Shown: positions 8,148 through 17,790, numbered from the stretch's first letter. The stretch is 64,000 nucleotides of DNA from Imperialibacter sp963977595 (GCF_048007035.1 NZ_CP180355.1:4836001-4900000); one strand, 5' to 3'. Notes: a model not told the origin generated them from the sequence alone. Program-made: numbers and translations.

Positions 8148-9176
8148 CTACCTGTACACCAGTCTGATCCTTCCGTCGGAGGTGCTCAGGTTCACGTCTA
8201 CACCGCCACCGTTGGTCTTGCCATCGATGACCTCTTTTGTGGATCGCCCTGAGAAGTTGACCAGCGGCACGTCGACGGATTCTCCTTTCACATAGAGGTT
8301 CATGCCCAGATTGTCGGGCACAGAAATCTCTATGTTTCCGTCAGAGGTTTTAGCCCTTAACGAGCCCCTTAATTCAATGATATTGCCTTTGATGCTGCCA
8401 TCCGATGCTATGGCCTCCATTCCCCCGGTCAGGTCTTCGAAATAGATGTCGCCGTCCGAAGTTTTGGCGGTGTGTGTTTTCCCTTTGGCTTTGTAAATTT
8501 CTATGTCGCCGTCGCTTGTGTGAGCCCTGGCGGTTCCATTGATATTTGTCAGCCTTATGTCGCCGTCACTTGTCGTAGACTCCACGTCCCCAATAACATT
8601 GTTGAAGTCGATGTTGCCATCGCTGGTCCGGCTGTATACACTTCCTTTGATTTTCTCACCCCTGATATTGCCATCCGACGTCACGCCGGATACGTCTCCG
8701 GTGATTTCTGCAAGGACGATGTTGCCATCACTGGTCTTTAGCTTCTGGCTGGCGGTCATGCCTTTAATCGTCACATTACCATCCGACGACCTCAGGTCGC
8801 TGGCGGTTTCTTTGGGAGCATACACTTTAAAGTCCACATTGATGCGGTCTCTCCAGTCAATATTCCACGAATTATTGGGGTATTTCACCGTAATGTCAAC
8901 ACTGCTGCCTGTTTTAATGATGGTGAGTGTCAACTCTTCTTCCAGCTGAGTTCTTGAGATATCAAGCATCCGGCCGTTTTGTTTGACCACAAAAAACACC
9001 TCTATCTCACTGCCATTACCGGGCAGCACATCGATGTTGCCGTCGGAAGACGATATGCTGAGTTGTGCAGGTGTTGAAACTTTGTAGGTTTCTTTGAATG
9101 AGTAGTCAAAGTCCTGGGAAATAGCGGAAGAGACCGTTACCAGTGCGCAGAAAAGTAGTAGAGCAATTGATTTCAT
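8148..9176 (-). CDS. DUF4097-type beta-solenoid protein with eleven SDG repeats
   Basis: 342 residues with a signal peptide (MKSIALLLFCALVTVSSAIS). Apart from the N-terminal approximately 100 residues and a tail, it is built of short repeats carrying the motif [ST/A]SDG[NDSR][IV], of which I count eleven, most of them spaced 17-19 residues apart. This is the DUF4097/DUF4098 parallel beta-helix pattern. Family members are periplasmic or surface proteins, often encoded beside anti-sigma factors or permeases; no enzymatic function is established. It lies downstream of the PadR/permease cluster on the same strand, 132 nt from its last permease, with an inverted repeat in that gap, so co-regulation is possible but not shown. 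Confidence 0.85.
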   Translation of the reverse strand: MKSIALLLFCALVTVSSAISQDFDYSFKETYKVSTPAQLSISSSDGNIDVLPGNGSEIEVFFVVKQNGRMLDISRTQLEEELTLTIIKTGSSVDITVKYPNNSWNIDWRDRINVDFKVYAPKETASDLRSSDGNVTIKGMTASQKLKTSDGNIVLAEITGDVSGVTSDGNIRGEKIKGSVYSRTSDGNIDFNNVIGDVESTTSDGDIRLTNINGTARAHTSDGDIEIYKAKGKTHTAKTSDGDIYFEDLTGGMEAIASDGSIKGNIIELRGSLRAKTSDGNIEISVPDNLGMNLYVKGESVDVPLVNFSGRSTKEVIDGKTNGGGVDVNLSTSDGRIRLVYR

Positions 9177-9210
9177 TTTATTTGAGTTTTGTTAGAAAAG
9201 CATGGTAATG

Positions 9211-9250
9211 AACCACACTGGTTAAGACGTTTGTCGTTGCCAGTGTGGTT
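9211..9250. repeat. 11-bp perfect inverted repeat between permease and DUF4097 genes
   Basis: AACCACACTGG (9211-9221) and CCAGTGTGGTT (9240-9250) are exact inverted copies with an 18-nt loop. No T run follows on either strand, so this is more likely an operator or a message-processing hairpin 35-75 nt upstream of the DUF4097 start than a terminator. Confidence 0.6.
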
Positions 9251-9308
9251 ACACTATTTAAAGATGCTTTTCGGGCTCAAAGGTTGCGTTATCTTCTTTT
9301 TTTATTTC

Positions 9309-11918
9309 TTACTCGTAGCGCAGGCAGTCGGCGGGGTTCACCCGGGCAGCTCTTAATGTTTGCATGCCTACTGTGATCCACGCTATTAGCAGCGCAACTG
9401 TTCCTGCTCCTGCAAAATACCAAACCGTCAGATTGATAGAATAAGCGAAGTCCTGTAGCCAGGTGCTGGTAAGATAATAGCTGATGGGCAAGGCAATAAG
9501 GATGGCGGCACCCACCATTTTTGTGAAGTCTGATGTAAGCAGCCATACAATGCTCCAAACTGAAGAGCCGAGGATTTTACGAACACCAATCTCTTTAAGG
9601 CGACGCTCTGCGGTGAAGGATGCCAGACCAAACAAGCCAAGGCAGGAGATAAGGATCGCAAACCCTGCAAAATACTTCGACAGGCTGCTGACCCTCTGCT
9701 CAGCCACGTACTGTGCCTGGTAGTCCTGATCAAGGAAGCTGTATTCGAACGAATAGCCTGGGTTGAATTCGCCATAAAGGTCTTCCAGCCTTGCGAGCGT
9801 CTCCTTTTCTTGGCCAGCCTCAATTTTCACCATCACTTTCATCGTTTGCGATGGATCGAACCTGATGATGAGCGGGTTTACTTTTTGGTGTAGCGACTGA
9901 AAGTGAAAGTCTTTGGCGATACCGGCGATTTTCATGTCCTTGCCCCAAAACTTGACAGGCTTCCCTACAGCATCATCAAGCCCCATGGCTCTGATGGCTG
10001 CTTCATTGAAAATAAGGTTTTCCTCATTGGCACCGAAGTCTTTCGAGAAAGAGCGGCCTTCCAGGATGTCAATGCCCAATGTTTCAATAAGGCCGTAGTT
10101 AACCGTTACTACCTCAAACCGCACATTTTCCTCGGGGTTTTTACCTTCCCACTCCACACCCTGCGTCGAGTTTTGGGAGCCTACTACAATGGCTTGAATG
10201 CTCGATGCGTTCACTACACCCGGGAGGTTTTTAGCTTCCGAAAGAAAGGCATCCTGATTCTCCATTACTCGCCCCTCCTTGTCGAAGTGGATCACATTGT
10301 CCTTGCTATAGCCAAGGTTTTTAGACTGCACATAATTCACCTGCTGATACACGACCACCACCGAAACGATCAAAATAACCGACATGGCAAACTGAAAGAC
10401 AACAAGCCCCTTTCTTGCCCAGAGTTGTCCTACCGAAGTGCTTATTCTACCGCCTTTTAGCACAAAAGCCGCATTGAATTTCGAAAGGTAAAGTGCGGGG
10501 TAGCTGCCTGATAAAAGTCCGGTAGCAATTGTGATACCAAGCACCATGACAATAAGGTTGGCGTCAAGGCCGAGCGAAAGCTGCTTTCCAGTGATGGTAT
10601 TGAACTGTGGAAGGAAAAGTAAGACGAGTAAAATGGCGACAAAAAGAGAGAAAAAGGCAAGCAGGGTAGATTCGCTCAGGTACTGAAAAACAAGGGACTT
10701 CCGATCGGCTCCAATGGCTTTTTTAACACCTACTTCTTTCACCCGTCTGGAAGCCTTGGCAGTGGACAGGTTCATGAAGTTGATGCAGGCTATCAGGAGG
10801 ATGAAAACGGCGATAACCGAAAAAAGCCTGACATATTCTATTCTCCCACCGGCTTGCACGCCGTTTTCGTAGGAGCCATGCAAGTACCTGTCGGAGTACC
10901 TTGTGGCAAACAGTGATACGTTGGAGTTCTCAAGTTTTGATTTGATGTATCCCTCAATTTTTTGGTTAAATGCATCAATGTCAGTGCCTTGTCTGAGAAC
11001 CAGATAGGTGTCTGGGCCGTGATTTCCCCAGTGCACATTTCTTCCTATTGCATCGCTCATGTCCTGCCACATCTTCCACGAAAGCACCATGTCGAAGCTT
11101 TCAGTTGAGTTGGCCGGGAGGTTTTCAAAAACAGCCGAAACAGCTACCGGGTATTTGAAATTGAGGAGCTGAACCTCCATGGTTTTACCGATCACATTTT
11201 CAGTGGTTTTAAAGACTTTTTTAGCCAGGTCTTCGGAAATGGCGATCGATCCAATGTCGGAAATAGCTGTTGAGGCGTCGCCTTCAATCAATGGGAAGGA
11301 GAACATTTTGAAGTAGTCTGTCTCAGCGTACTGACCGGTGGCTTTGAAATAGTTGTCGCCTTCCACAAGCGTGAAGTTGCCAAACCACTCGGAGGGAGTA
11401 ACGCCAGCGCCCATTTCGATCTCAGGAAACTCTTTGATCATATTTTCGGCCAGGAAGTCAGGTGTGCTAGTTTGCGTAATGATTCCATTGGCCAGCTCAG
11501 TGTTTTCCATTACCTGATAGAGCCTGTCGTCGTTAGCATGAAATTTGTTGACGTGAAGCTCGTCGTTTACCCACATGTAAATGAGCAGAGCGCAGGCCAG
11601 ACCGGTTGACAGACCAACGAGATTAATAAAGAAGGAGCTTTTGTACTTTTTAAAGTTCCTGAAGGAAAGTAGTAAGTTGTGCTTGAACATGGTTGTAATA
11701 TTTGAGTTTGTTGACTGTGTCTTTCTTATTGCAAATGGCCTCAGGTAGTTAAGTGTCTGATACCAGTAATTGCGCCGGGCTTTTGATAGTGACTTCCTTT
11801 CGGCCGTCAGATAGAATTTCTCCTCCAGGTCGCCCAGCACTTCCTCGGCGAGGCCGTCCTTGAGAAGCTTTACAAGCAACTTCCCAGGAAGACGTGGAGG
11901 AGTGTTCGTTTTGTTCAT
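9309..11918 (-). CDS. FtsX-like ABC permease with N-terminal prefix domain (paralogue 1)
   Basis: 869 residues. Residues 1-75 form the cytoplasmic permease-prefix domain (LAEEVLGDLEEKFY, then NYWYQTLNYLRPFAIRK). After it come a first transmembrane helix (about 95-115), a periplasmic MacB-like domain, three transmembrane helices with the cytoplasmic FtsX signature RVKEVGVKKAIGADR, then a second repeat of the same plan ending RLKEIGVRKILG. This two-FtsX layout belongs to the large MacB/FtsX permeases common in Bacteroidota; they work as mechanotransmission pumps with a separate ATPase that is not encoded nearby. It is the last gene of a run padR-permease-permease-permease, 40 nt from its neighbour. 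Cargo unknown. Confidence 0.9.
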   Translation of the reverse strand: MNKTNTPPRLPGKLLVKLLKDGLAEEVLGDLEEKFYLTAERKSLSKARRNYWYQTLNYLRPFAIRKTQSTNSNITTMFKHNLLLSFRNFKKYKSSFFINLVGLSTGLACALLIYMWVNDELHVNKFHANDDRLYQVMENTELANGIITQTSTPDFLAENMIKEFPEIEMGAGVTPSEWFGNFTLVEGDNYFKATGQYAETDYFKMFSFPLIEGDASTAISDIGSIAISEDLAKKVFKTTENVIGKTMEVQLLNFKYPVAVSAVFENLPANSTESFDMVLSWKMWQDMSDAIGRNVHWGNHGPDTYLVLRQGTDIDAFNQKIEGYIKSKLENSNVSLFATRYSDRYLHGSYENGVQAGGRIEYVRLFSVIAVFILLIACINFMNLSTAKASRRVKEVGVKKAIGADRKSLVFQYLSESTLLAFFSLFVAILLVLLFLPQFNTITGKQLSLGLDANLIVMVLGITIATGLLSGSYPALYLSKFNAAFVLKGGRISTSVGQLWARKGLVVFQFAMSVILIVSVVVVYQQVNYVQSKNLGYSKDNVIHFDKEGRVMENQDAFLSEAKNLPGVVNASSIQAIVVGSQNSTQGVEWEGKNPEENVRFEVVTVNYGLIETLGIDILEGRSFSKDFGANEENLIFNEAAIRAMGLDDAVGKPVKFWGKDMKIAGIAKDFHFQSLHQKVNPLIIRFDPSQTMKVMVKIEAGQEKETLARLEDLYGEFNPGYSFEYSFLDQDYQAQYVAEQRVSSLSKYFAGFAILISCLGLFGLASFTAERRLKEIGVRKILGSSVWSIVWLLTSDFTKMVGAAILIALPISYYLTSTWLQDFAYSINLTVWYFAGAGTVALLIAWITVGMQTLRAARVNPADCLRYE

Positions 11919-11958
11919 GCTATTTGGACGCTTTTACTATGTATGGTGTAACATTCAT

Positions 11959-14580
11959 CTACTCGCTTTTCAGGCTTTTGCCAGGGTTCACCATCGCCGC
12001 CCGGATGGTTTGGTAGCTGACAGTCGCCAGCGTGATAATGAGTGTGCCTGCCAGAGTGACTACGAACACCCACCAGTTGAGCGTGGTATGATACTCATAG
12101 TTATCAAGCCAGCCGGTCAGCAGGTAATAGGCCATTGGAATAGACACGAGAGATGATATGACCACAAGAGCCGCAAAGTCCCTGGAAAGCAGTTTCCAAA
12201 GGTCGAACAATGAAGCACCCAACACTTTTCTCACACCAATTTCCTTGGTGCGTTGCTCTGCCACGAATGAGGCCAGCCCAAAAATGCCCAAACAGCTGAT
12301 GAAAATGGCCAAAGATGCGAAGGCGGTGGCCAGCTTGCCAATTCGCTGTTCGTTGCCAAATTTCCTTGCATATGCTTCGTCAACAAACTGATATTCGAAT
12401 GGTTGAGATGGGTTGAATGTAGTGAAGACTGCTTCAATAGTTGCCATGGCATTGCTGCCACTTACGGTGGGATTGAGCTTGGCGATCACATAGTTGCCGG
12501 GATCATTGTTAACATAGTAGACAGTAGGCGCCACGGGCTCATAAGGAGAGCTGGCAATGACGTCTTTGACAACACCCACCACCTTTAGCGGGTCGCCAAA
12601 CCATTTCACAGTTTCTCCCACCGGACTTGGCAGACCCATAAATGCAACAGCCGCCTCATTTAAAATCACCGCTGAGCTGTCCGATCCAAAGTCTTTTGAG
12701 AAGTCCCGGCCCTGTGTTACCTCCCAGCCAATGGTTTGGCCAAAGTCGAAGGAAACACCTACCGTAGGGAAATCGACCGAAAGAGCGGGATCTTTACCCG
12801 GCCAGTCGAAGCCGCTGGTAGTTGACCAGGTGCTCGTCATCGGGCTTTCCGATTCAGCCATTTCTACGATGGCACCCTTGTTTGTCAGCTCTGTTTTGAC
12901 TGCATCAAAATGCTTATGAATATCGCTGGTCAGGAGGGGTATGGCCACGAGACCGTTTGAGTCATAACCCAGGGGTCTGTTTCTGGCAAATTCGATCTGC
13001 TTAAATACGACCAGCGTGCCCACGATCAAAATGAAGGAGATAGAGAATTGAACGACTACCAACACTTTGCGTGGAATAGTCGCCATACGGCCTGCTTTGT
13101 AGGTGCCTTTGAGCGCCCTCACTGATTGTATGGATGAGAGGTAGAGCGCAGGATAGCTGCCTGCAATAAGGCCTGTGAATAAGGTGAAGCCAACGCCAAT
13201 CATCCAAAAAACGGGGTTGTTCCAGAGGATTGCTATCTGCTTGTCGGCCACTTCGTTGAAAAATGGCAACGACAATTGAACGATGATGACAGAAAGAAGA
13301 AAAGACAGACAGGTGACCAAAACTGACTCGGTGAAGAACTGTGCTATCAGGTGGCTTCGGTGGGAGCCAATCGCTTTGCGAATGCCAATTTCTCTTGCCC
13401 TTTTTTCGGACCTGGCGGTGCTCAGGTTCATGAAGTTGATGCAGGCCATCAGCAGAACGAAGCCCCCAATGATGCCAAACAGCCATACGTACTTGATCCT
13501 GCCGCCCACGTTCACTCCGTTTTCAAAGTCAGAGTACAAGTGCCAGTTGCTCATGGGGTCAAGAAAGAGTGCCGGTTGCTTTTTGGCCAATTCGGGATTT
13601 ACCTTTTTGAGCTTTGCATCTTTTATCTTGGCCGAAATGGCACTAAGGTTTGCATTTTCGGGTAACTCCACGAACACCTGAAAGGCGTTGGGCCGCCACG
13701 GATCATTCATTGTTCTGATCCACTCGGTGGCATCGTAGTACAGCTGCCATGGCGCAAAAAAGGAAACGGTTTTGAAGGTAGAGTTGCCCGGCAGGTCTTC
13801 GTACACGCCTGTGACGAACACATTCATCCGGTTGTCGAGCTGAAGCTGCTGTCCAACCGGGTCGTTATCGCCAAAATAAGCCTTTGCCAGTGATTGAGAA
13901 AGCAGGATGGAAGCGGGATCCTGCAAGCTGTTCCGGCTGCCGGCAATCATTTTTAGTGTCAGCACCTCGGGCAGGTTCGGCTCTACAAACAACCCGGTCT
14001 TGGTGAGCTTTTTGTCACCTGCTGCGATGATCATTTCCCATTGGCCGGAAGCGAGAATCACCTCTTTAAAATCACTTCCGTAGCTACTTCTGAGCTCCTC
14101 AGCTAGTGGATAGGGAGCCGTTCTCCAGGTCTGAATTTCTCCGTTGTTGGATACGTTTTGTATTACCTGGGCCACATGGTCATAGTTTTCGTGGTACTTG
14201 TTGTACGACAACTCGTCCCAGATCCACAGGCCAATGAGGATGGCGACTGCCATGCCCCCCGAAAGCCCGGCCGTATTGATAAACGAATGCAGTTTGTTTT
14301 TCCGCAGGTGGCGTCCAGCAGTTTTGATGTAATTAATGTACATGTCGATGTTATTTGAGTTTATTGACCGTTTCGATTTCCTAAGAGCAAATGGCCTCAG
14401 GTAATTCACCACCTGGTACCAGTAATTAATCCTCGCTCTCCAAACAGACCTCTTTTGCACCGTTAGATAGAACTTCTCCTCCAGGTCGCCGAGGACTTCT
14501 TCGGCGAGGTCGTCTCTGACCACTCGGAGGAGAAGCTTTTCAGCCAGGCGGGGTGGAGTCGATTTTATTGACCGTGGCAT
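11959..14580 (-). CDS. FtsX-like ABC permease with N-terminal prefix domain (paralogue 2)
   Basis: 873 residues with the same plan as the preceding paralogue: prefix domain (PPRLAEKLL, DDLAEEVLGDLEEKFYLTV), a transmembrane helix near residue 100, a periplasmic domain, then FtsX signatures REIGIRKAIGSHR and, near the C-terminus, KEIGVRKVLGASL. Its ATG at 14580 shares one base with the TAA of the upstream permease (TAATG), so translation is probably coupled. Compared with paralogue 1 the periplasmic domains differ strongly while the prefix and FtsX parts are alike, as expected for paralogues with different partners or cargo. Confidence 0.9.
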   Translation of the reverse strand: MPRSIKSTPPRLAEKLLLRVVRDDLAEEVLGDLEEKFYLTVQKRSVWRARINYWYQVVNYLRPFALRKSKRSINSNNIDMYINYIKTAGRHLRKNKLHSFINTAGLSGGMAVAILIGLWIWDELSYNKYHENYDHVAQVIQNVSNNGEIQTWRTAPYPLAEELRSSYGSDFKEVILASGQWEMIIAAGDKKLTKTGLFVEPNLPEVLTLKMIAGSRNSLQDPASILLSQSLAKAYFGDNDPVGQQLQLDNRMNVFVTGVYEDLPGNSTFKTVSFFAPWQLYYDATEWIRTMNDPWRPNAFQVFVELPENANLSAISAKIKDAKLKKVNPELAKKQPALFLDPMSNWHLYSDFENGVNVGGRIKYVWLFGIIGGFVLLMACINFMNLSTARSEKRAREIGIRKAIGSHRSHLIAQFFTESVLVTCLSFLLSVIIVQLSLPFFNEVADKQIAILWNNPVFWMIGVGFTLFTGLIAGSYPALYLSSIQSVRALKGTYKAGRMATIPRKVLVVVQFSISFILIVGTLVVFKQIEFARNRPLGYDSNGLVAIPLLTSDIHKHFDAVKTELTNKGAIVEMAESESPMTSTWSTTSGFDWPGKDPALSVDFPTVGVSFDFGQTIGWEVTQGRDFSKDFGSDSSAVILNEAAVAFMGLPSPVGETVKWFGDPLKVVGVVKDVIASSPYEPVAPTVYYVNNDPGNYVIAKLNPTVSGSNAMATIEAVFTTFNPSQPFEYQFVDEAYARKFGNEQRIGKLATAFASLAIFISCLGIFGLASFVAEQRTKEIGVRKVLGASLFDLWKLLSRDFAALVVISSLVSIPMAYYLLTGWLDNYEYHTTLNWWVFVVTLAGTLIITLATVSYQTIRAAMVNPGKSLKSE

Positions 14581-17282
14581 TATTCTGACCGTAATTTTTC
14601 AACAGGATTTGTTAGAGCTGCTTTCAATGTTTCAATGCTAATGGTCGCCAGAGCAATGACAATTGCTGACAGACCTGCAATGGCAAACAGCCCCCATGAT
14701 AGCTCCACCCGGTTGTTGATGTCGCCAAGGAAAGCATCCATTAAAAGCCACCCGATTGGAATGGCAAGAAAAACGGCTACCAATACCAGCTTCATAAAGT
14801 CGAGGGCCAGCAAGGCAGCAATACCGGACACGCTTGCTCCCAGGATCTTGCGAATGCCCACTTCTTTGCCTCGCCGCTCTACCATGTAGGCTGAAAGCGC
14901 AAACAGGCCGAGACATGCGATAACAATTGACAGTACTGCAAAAGTCATGAAGAGTGTCCGGGCCCTGGTGAGGGCACCATACATCTGTTCAAAGCGCTGA
15001 TTCAAAAATGCGTACTTGAAAGACTGATTGGGCACGAAGCCTTCCCATACAGCACCCAGGGCAGTCAATGTGTTTTTGATATCGGCTGACTTCACACTTA
15101 CAGACAGTACTTCGTTTCCTGTGCCGTAAACCATGGCAAGTGGCTCTACCGTCCCTAGTACAGATTCGAAATAGAAGTCTTTCACGACTCCGATCACTTT
15201 GTATTTTTCGTCGAACATATCGATGACCTCGGCTCCCACAGGCTCCTGAAGTGCCAGTTGCTTTGCCATTGATTCATTGATGATAATATTGAACCGGTCG
15301 GAGGTTATTCCGGAAAAGTTTTGCCCCTCCATGAGCGTCATCCCAAAAGCGTCAAGATAATCTTCATCGACCGTCCACCTGGCCGCTTCGAATCCGTTAT
15401 TCAGCAGCCTTTCTTCAGCCAGCCAGTAATTTCTATTGTGCGTTGCGCCCCCCTCCACTGGGAGGAAGTCGCTTACTGTCGCAAAGTTCACTTCAGGAAC
15501 GCTCAGTAATTCATTCTTAAGCGCTACTTTCTTTGCTGAATCCAAAGTATTGAGCCCCAAAATATTGATGACCTGTTCTTTGTCGTAGCCCAGCGATTTG
15601 TTCATGATCAATCGAAACTGCTCCTGGCATACGATCGCACTAATGATAAGGATCACAGTTACCGCAAATTGAAACACGACCATGCCGCTTCGCATAAAAG
15701 AAGTATTTTTTCCTGCGCCTTTAACACCTCTCAAAACTTCTGATGGGTTGAATTTTGACAGGTAAATAGCTGGGTAAAGCCCTGACAGGATGCCAATGGT
15801 CAATGCAAGAGCCAGAAGGGAGGGAGCAAACCACCACTCGAACCAGGGCATGTCAAGGGATTTTCCCGCCAGAGAGTTAAAAAATGGAAGGGCGATTGTC
15901 GCCATGATCAGTGCCAAAAGAATGGCTATTGTGCAAAAGACGACAGACTCGGACAGATATTGAACGATCAGGTCGGACCTAACAGAGCCCACAACTTTCC
16001 TTAGTCCTACTTCTTTGGCCCTCTGGATAGACCTGGCAGTAGACAAGTTGACAAAATTCACACAAGCCAATAGGAGAATAATGCCGGCAATGGCACCAAA
16101 AATCCACACCAAATCGAGAGAGCCGTGCTGACTGTTATCGTTTACTTCGGCGCTGTTCAGATACACATCGGCAATGGGCTGCAGATAGTAGCTGTGGTGC
16201 TCTTGCATTTCATTCAGTCCTGCTTTTCCAGCTGTGCGGAGTTGATCCATTACGTAGGTGTCTCTCACTTGTAAAAGCTTTTGTTCAGTAGCGCCAGGAT
16301 CAGCTCCAGGTTTCAATTTGGTGTAGAAGACATAATTGGTACAGCACCAGCCGCTCGTTCCAGGGCCAGATTTTCTGCCAAAGAGCGTAAGAATAAAGTC
16401 TCCCTGAAGATGCGAATTGAGAGGAAAATCTTCCATGACTCCGCCAACAGTGTAAGTATCTTCCGGATTGTCATTGAGTACCATTTGTCGGCCAACAGGG
16501 TTTTCACCCGAAAAATATTTGTCAGCAATGGTCTGGGAAATCACCATTCTGTTTGGCTCGGCAAGTGCATTCTCTCTCGTGCCATGAACCATTTTGATTT
16601 CCAGAAAGCTGAGAAGCTCCGGATCGGCATAAAAGAAGCCATCCTCATCAATATTGAAATTCGATTCGGTTTTCCTGACGAGGTTCGAACCGGCGTTTCC
16701 CCAACTCCACAGCACTGTTCTTGCTACGAGATCTACTTCCGGAACATTTTCTTCAATGACGGTTTTTAGCGGACCTTGCAAATTGGTCCATCTCCCAACT
16801 TCGCCACCTTCCTTCCATTGGTTGGTCATGCGATAAATGCCGCCCTGATCCTGATAAAATGTATCGTAGCTCAACTCATGCCTTACAAACAAGGCGATAA
16901 GTAGGCAAGCAGCAATGCCCATAGCAAAACCGCCGATTTTGATTGATGAAAATGCCTTCTGGCGTGAAACAGATCGCCAGGAAATTTTGATATAATGTTG
17001 TAGCATGGCCTGTGTATTTGAGTTTTTGAGTCTTGACTTTCGTATAGCAAATGGCCGCAGGTAATTCATCGCCTGGTACCAGTAATTCAGCTTCGCCCTC
17101 CTGGCCGACTTTTTTTCCACTGTAGCATAGAACTTCTCCTCCAGGTCGCCCAGTACTTCCTCGGCGAGGTCGTCACGGAGCACTCGTTGGAGCAGCCGTT
17201 CTGCTAAAGGGGGCGGTATGTGGCGCCGCTTTTTCAACCAAAGTTTAGTTTGCCAGTGGCAAAGGCCGGAAATTGACTCCAC
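14580..17282 (-). CDS. FtsX-like ABC permease with N-terminal prefix domain (paralogue 3)
   Basis: Up to 900 residues; prefix domain with PPPLAERLL and DDLAEEVLGDLEEKFY, FtsX signatures QRAKEVGLRKVVGSVR and KEVGIRKILGASV. The ATG at 17282 lies 49 nt inside padR and adds about 15 residues that the other two paralogues lack. A TTG at 17237, overlapping the padR stop as TTGA, would give a start matching the paralogues and is a serious alternative. Whichever start is used, padR and this gene overlap, so they are one transcript. The large permeases are probably repressed by the PadR protein, because PadR-permease pairs are a recurring arrangement; that is inference. Confidence 0.88.
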   Translation of the reverse strand: MESISGLCHWQTKLWLKKRRHIPPPLAERLLQRVLRDDLAEEVLGDLEEKFYATVEKKSARRAKLNYWYQAMNYLRPFAIRKSRLKNSNTQAMLQHYIKISWRSVSRQKAFSSIKIGGFAMGIAACLLIALFVRHELSYDTFYQDQGGIYRMTNQWKEGGEVGRWTNLQGPLKTVIEENVPEVDLVARTVLWSWGNAGSNLVRKTESNFNIDEDGFFYADPELLSFLEIKMVHGTRENALAEPNRMVISQTIADKYFSGENPVGRQMVLNDNPEDTYTVGGVMEDFPLNSHLQGDFILTLFGRKSGPGTSGWCCTNYVFYTKLKPGADPGATEQKLLQVRDTYVMDQLRTAGKAGLNEMQEHHSYYLQPIADVYLNSAEVNDNSQHGSLDLVWIFGAIAGIILLLACVNFVNLSTARSIQRAKEVGLRKVVGSVRSDLIVQYLSESVVFCTIAILLALIMATIALPFFNSLAGKSLDMPWFEWWFAPSLLALALTIGILSGLYPAIYLSKFNPSEVLRGVKGAGKNTSFMRSGMVVFQFAVTVILIISAIVCQEQFRLIMNKSLGYDKEQVINILGLNTLDSAKKVALKNELLSVPEVNFATVSDFLPVEGGATHNRNYWLAEERLLNNGFEAARWTVDEDYLDAFGMTLMEGQNFSGITSDRFNIIINESMAKQLALQEPVGAEVIDMFDEKYKVIGVVKDFYFESVLGTVEPLAMVYGTGNEVLSVSVKSADIKNTLTALGAVWEGFVPNQSFKYAFLNQRFEQMYGALTRARTLFMTFAVLSIVIACLGLFALSAYMVERRGKEVGIRKILGASVSGIAALLALDFMKLVLVAVFLAIPIGWLLMDAFLGDINNRVELSWGLFAIAGLSAIVIALATISIETLKAALTNPVEKLRSE

Positions 17283-17575
17283 AACGAAACCCGAAAGTCT
17301 CTTGAAGTCTCCAGTGCTCGTTGGCCACTGGCGGTGATGGTATAGATGCGCTTCCTGCGCCCGCCCCGCTCGGCTGTGGCCTGGCCCATTTCCGATTCGA
17401 GAAAGCCCTTTTCCTCCAGCCGGTTAAGAGTGGAGTGCACAGCTCCGATGGAGACTTCTCGTTTCGTCTGACTTTCGAACTCTTCTGCTACTTTGAAAGA
17501 GTAGGCTTCTTCTCCCAGAATGCCCACAAGCAGTAAAAGAACTTCTTCAAATTCGCCCAATTTTGTTTCCTTCAT
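17234..17575 (-). CDS. PadR family transcriptional regulator
   Basis: 113 residues, the usual size of the short PadR-s subfamily. A winged helix is visible: LGEFEEVLLLLVGILGEEAYSF, then VSIGAVHSTLNRLEEKGFLESE (recognition helix and wing entry) and GGRRKRIYTITASGQRALE (wing). PadR proteins are dimeric repressors that respond to small ligands or envelope-active drugs. It is the first gene of the minus-strand run with three FtsX-like permeases, overlapping the first of them. A short palindrome CTACTTTTTAGTAG at 17629-17642, about 55 nt upstream of the start, could be part of its promoter or operator, but the support is thin. Confidence 0.92.
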   Translation of the reverse strand: MKETKLGEFEEVLLLLVGILGEEAYSFKVAEEFESQTKREVSIGAVHSTLNRLEEKGFLESEMGQATAERGGRRKRIYTITASGQRALETSRDFRVSLWSQFPAFATGKLNFG

Positions 17576-17751
17576 GGTATATGATACTAGATTGTAGAGC
17601 TAATATACGAAGAGAGTCATTATTTGTTCTACTTTTTAGTAGGAAATAGTTTTTTAAACATGAAAGGCAAAAACGAAAATACCTTTATCGAGATAAATCG
17701 GTGTCGAACGGATATTTGGGGGAGCTGATCGAATATCTTGATGATACGGCA

Positions 17752-17759
17752 TATATTTG
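17752..17759 (+). promoter_or_regulatory. Bacteroidota-type -7 element for the TPR histidine kinase gene
   Basis: TATATTTG matches TAnnTTTG exactly, 32 nt before the ATG at 17791. No convincing -33 TTTG lies at the expected distance, so only the -7 box is supported. Confidence 0.45.
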
Positions 17760-17790
17760 ACTACCTTATGGTGGCAACCTTTAAGTGAGC

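Noticed and set aside
8148..9176. Regular 50-57 bp DNA periodicity that looks like a CRISPR array
   Set aside because: The repeats are coding (SDG units in one frame) with diverged bases and no unique spacers of constant length.
16681..16700. tRNA T-loop-like GGTTCGAACC
   Set aside because: Inside the third permease gene, with no matching acceptor or anticodon stems.
17629..17642. Palindrome CTACTTTTTAGTAG as a PadR operator
   Set aside because: Short, A/T-rich and unsupported by a second copy; kept only as a remark on the padR gene.
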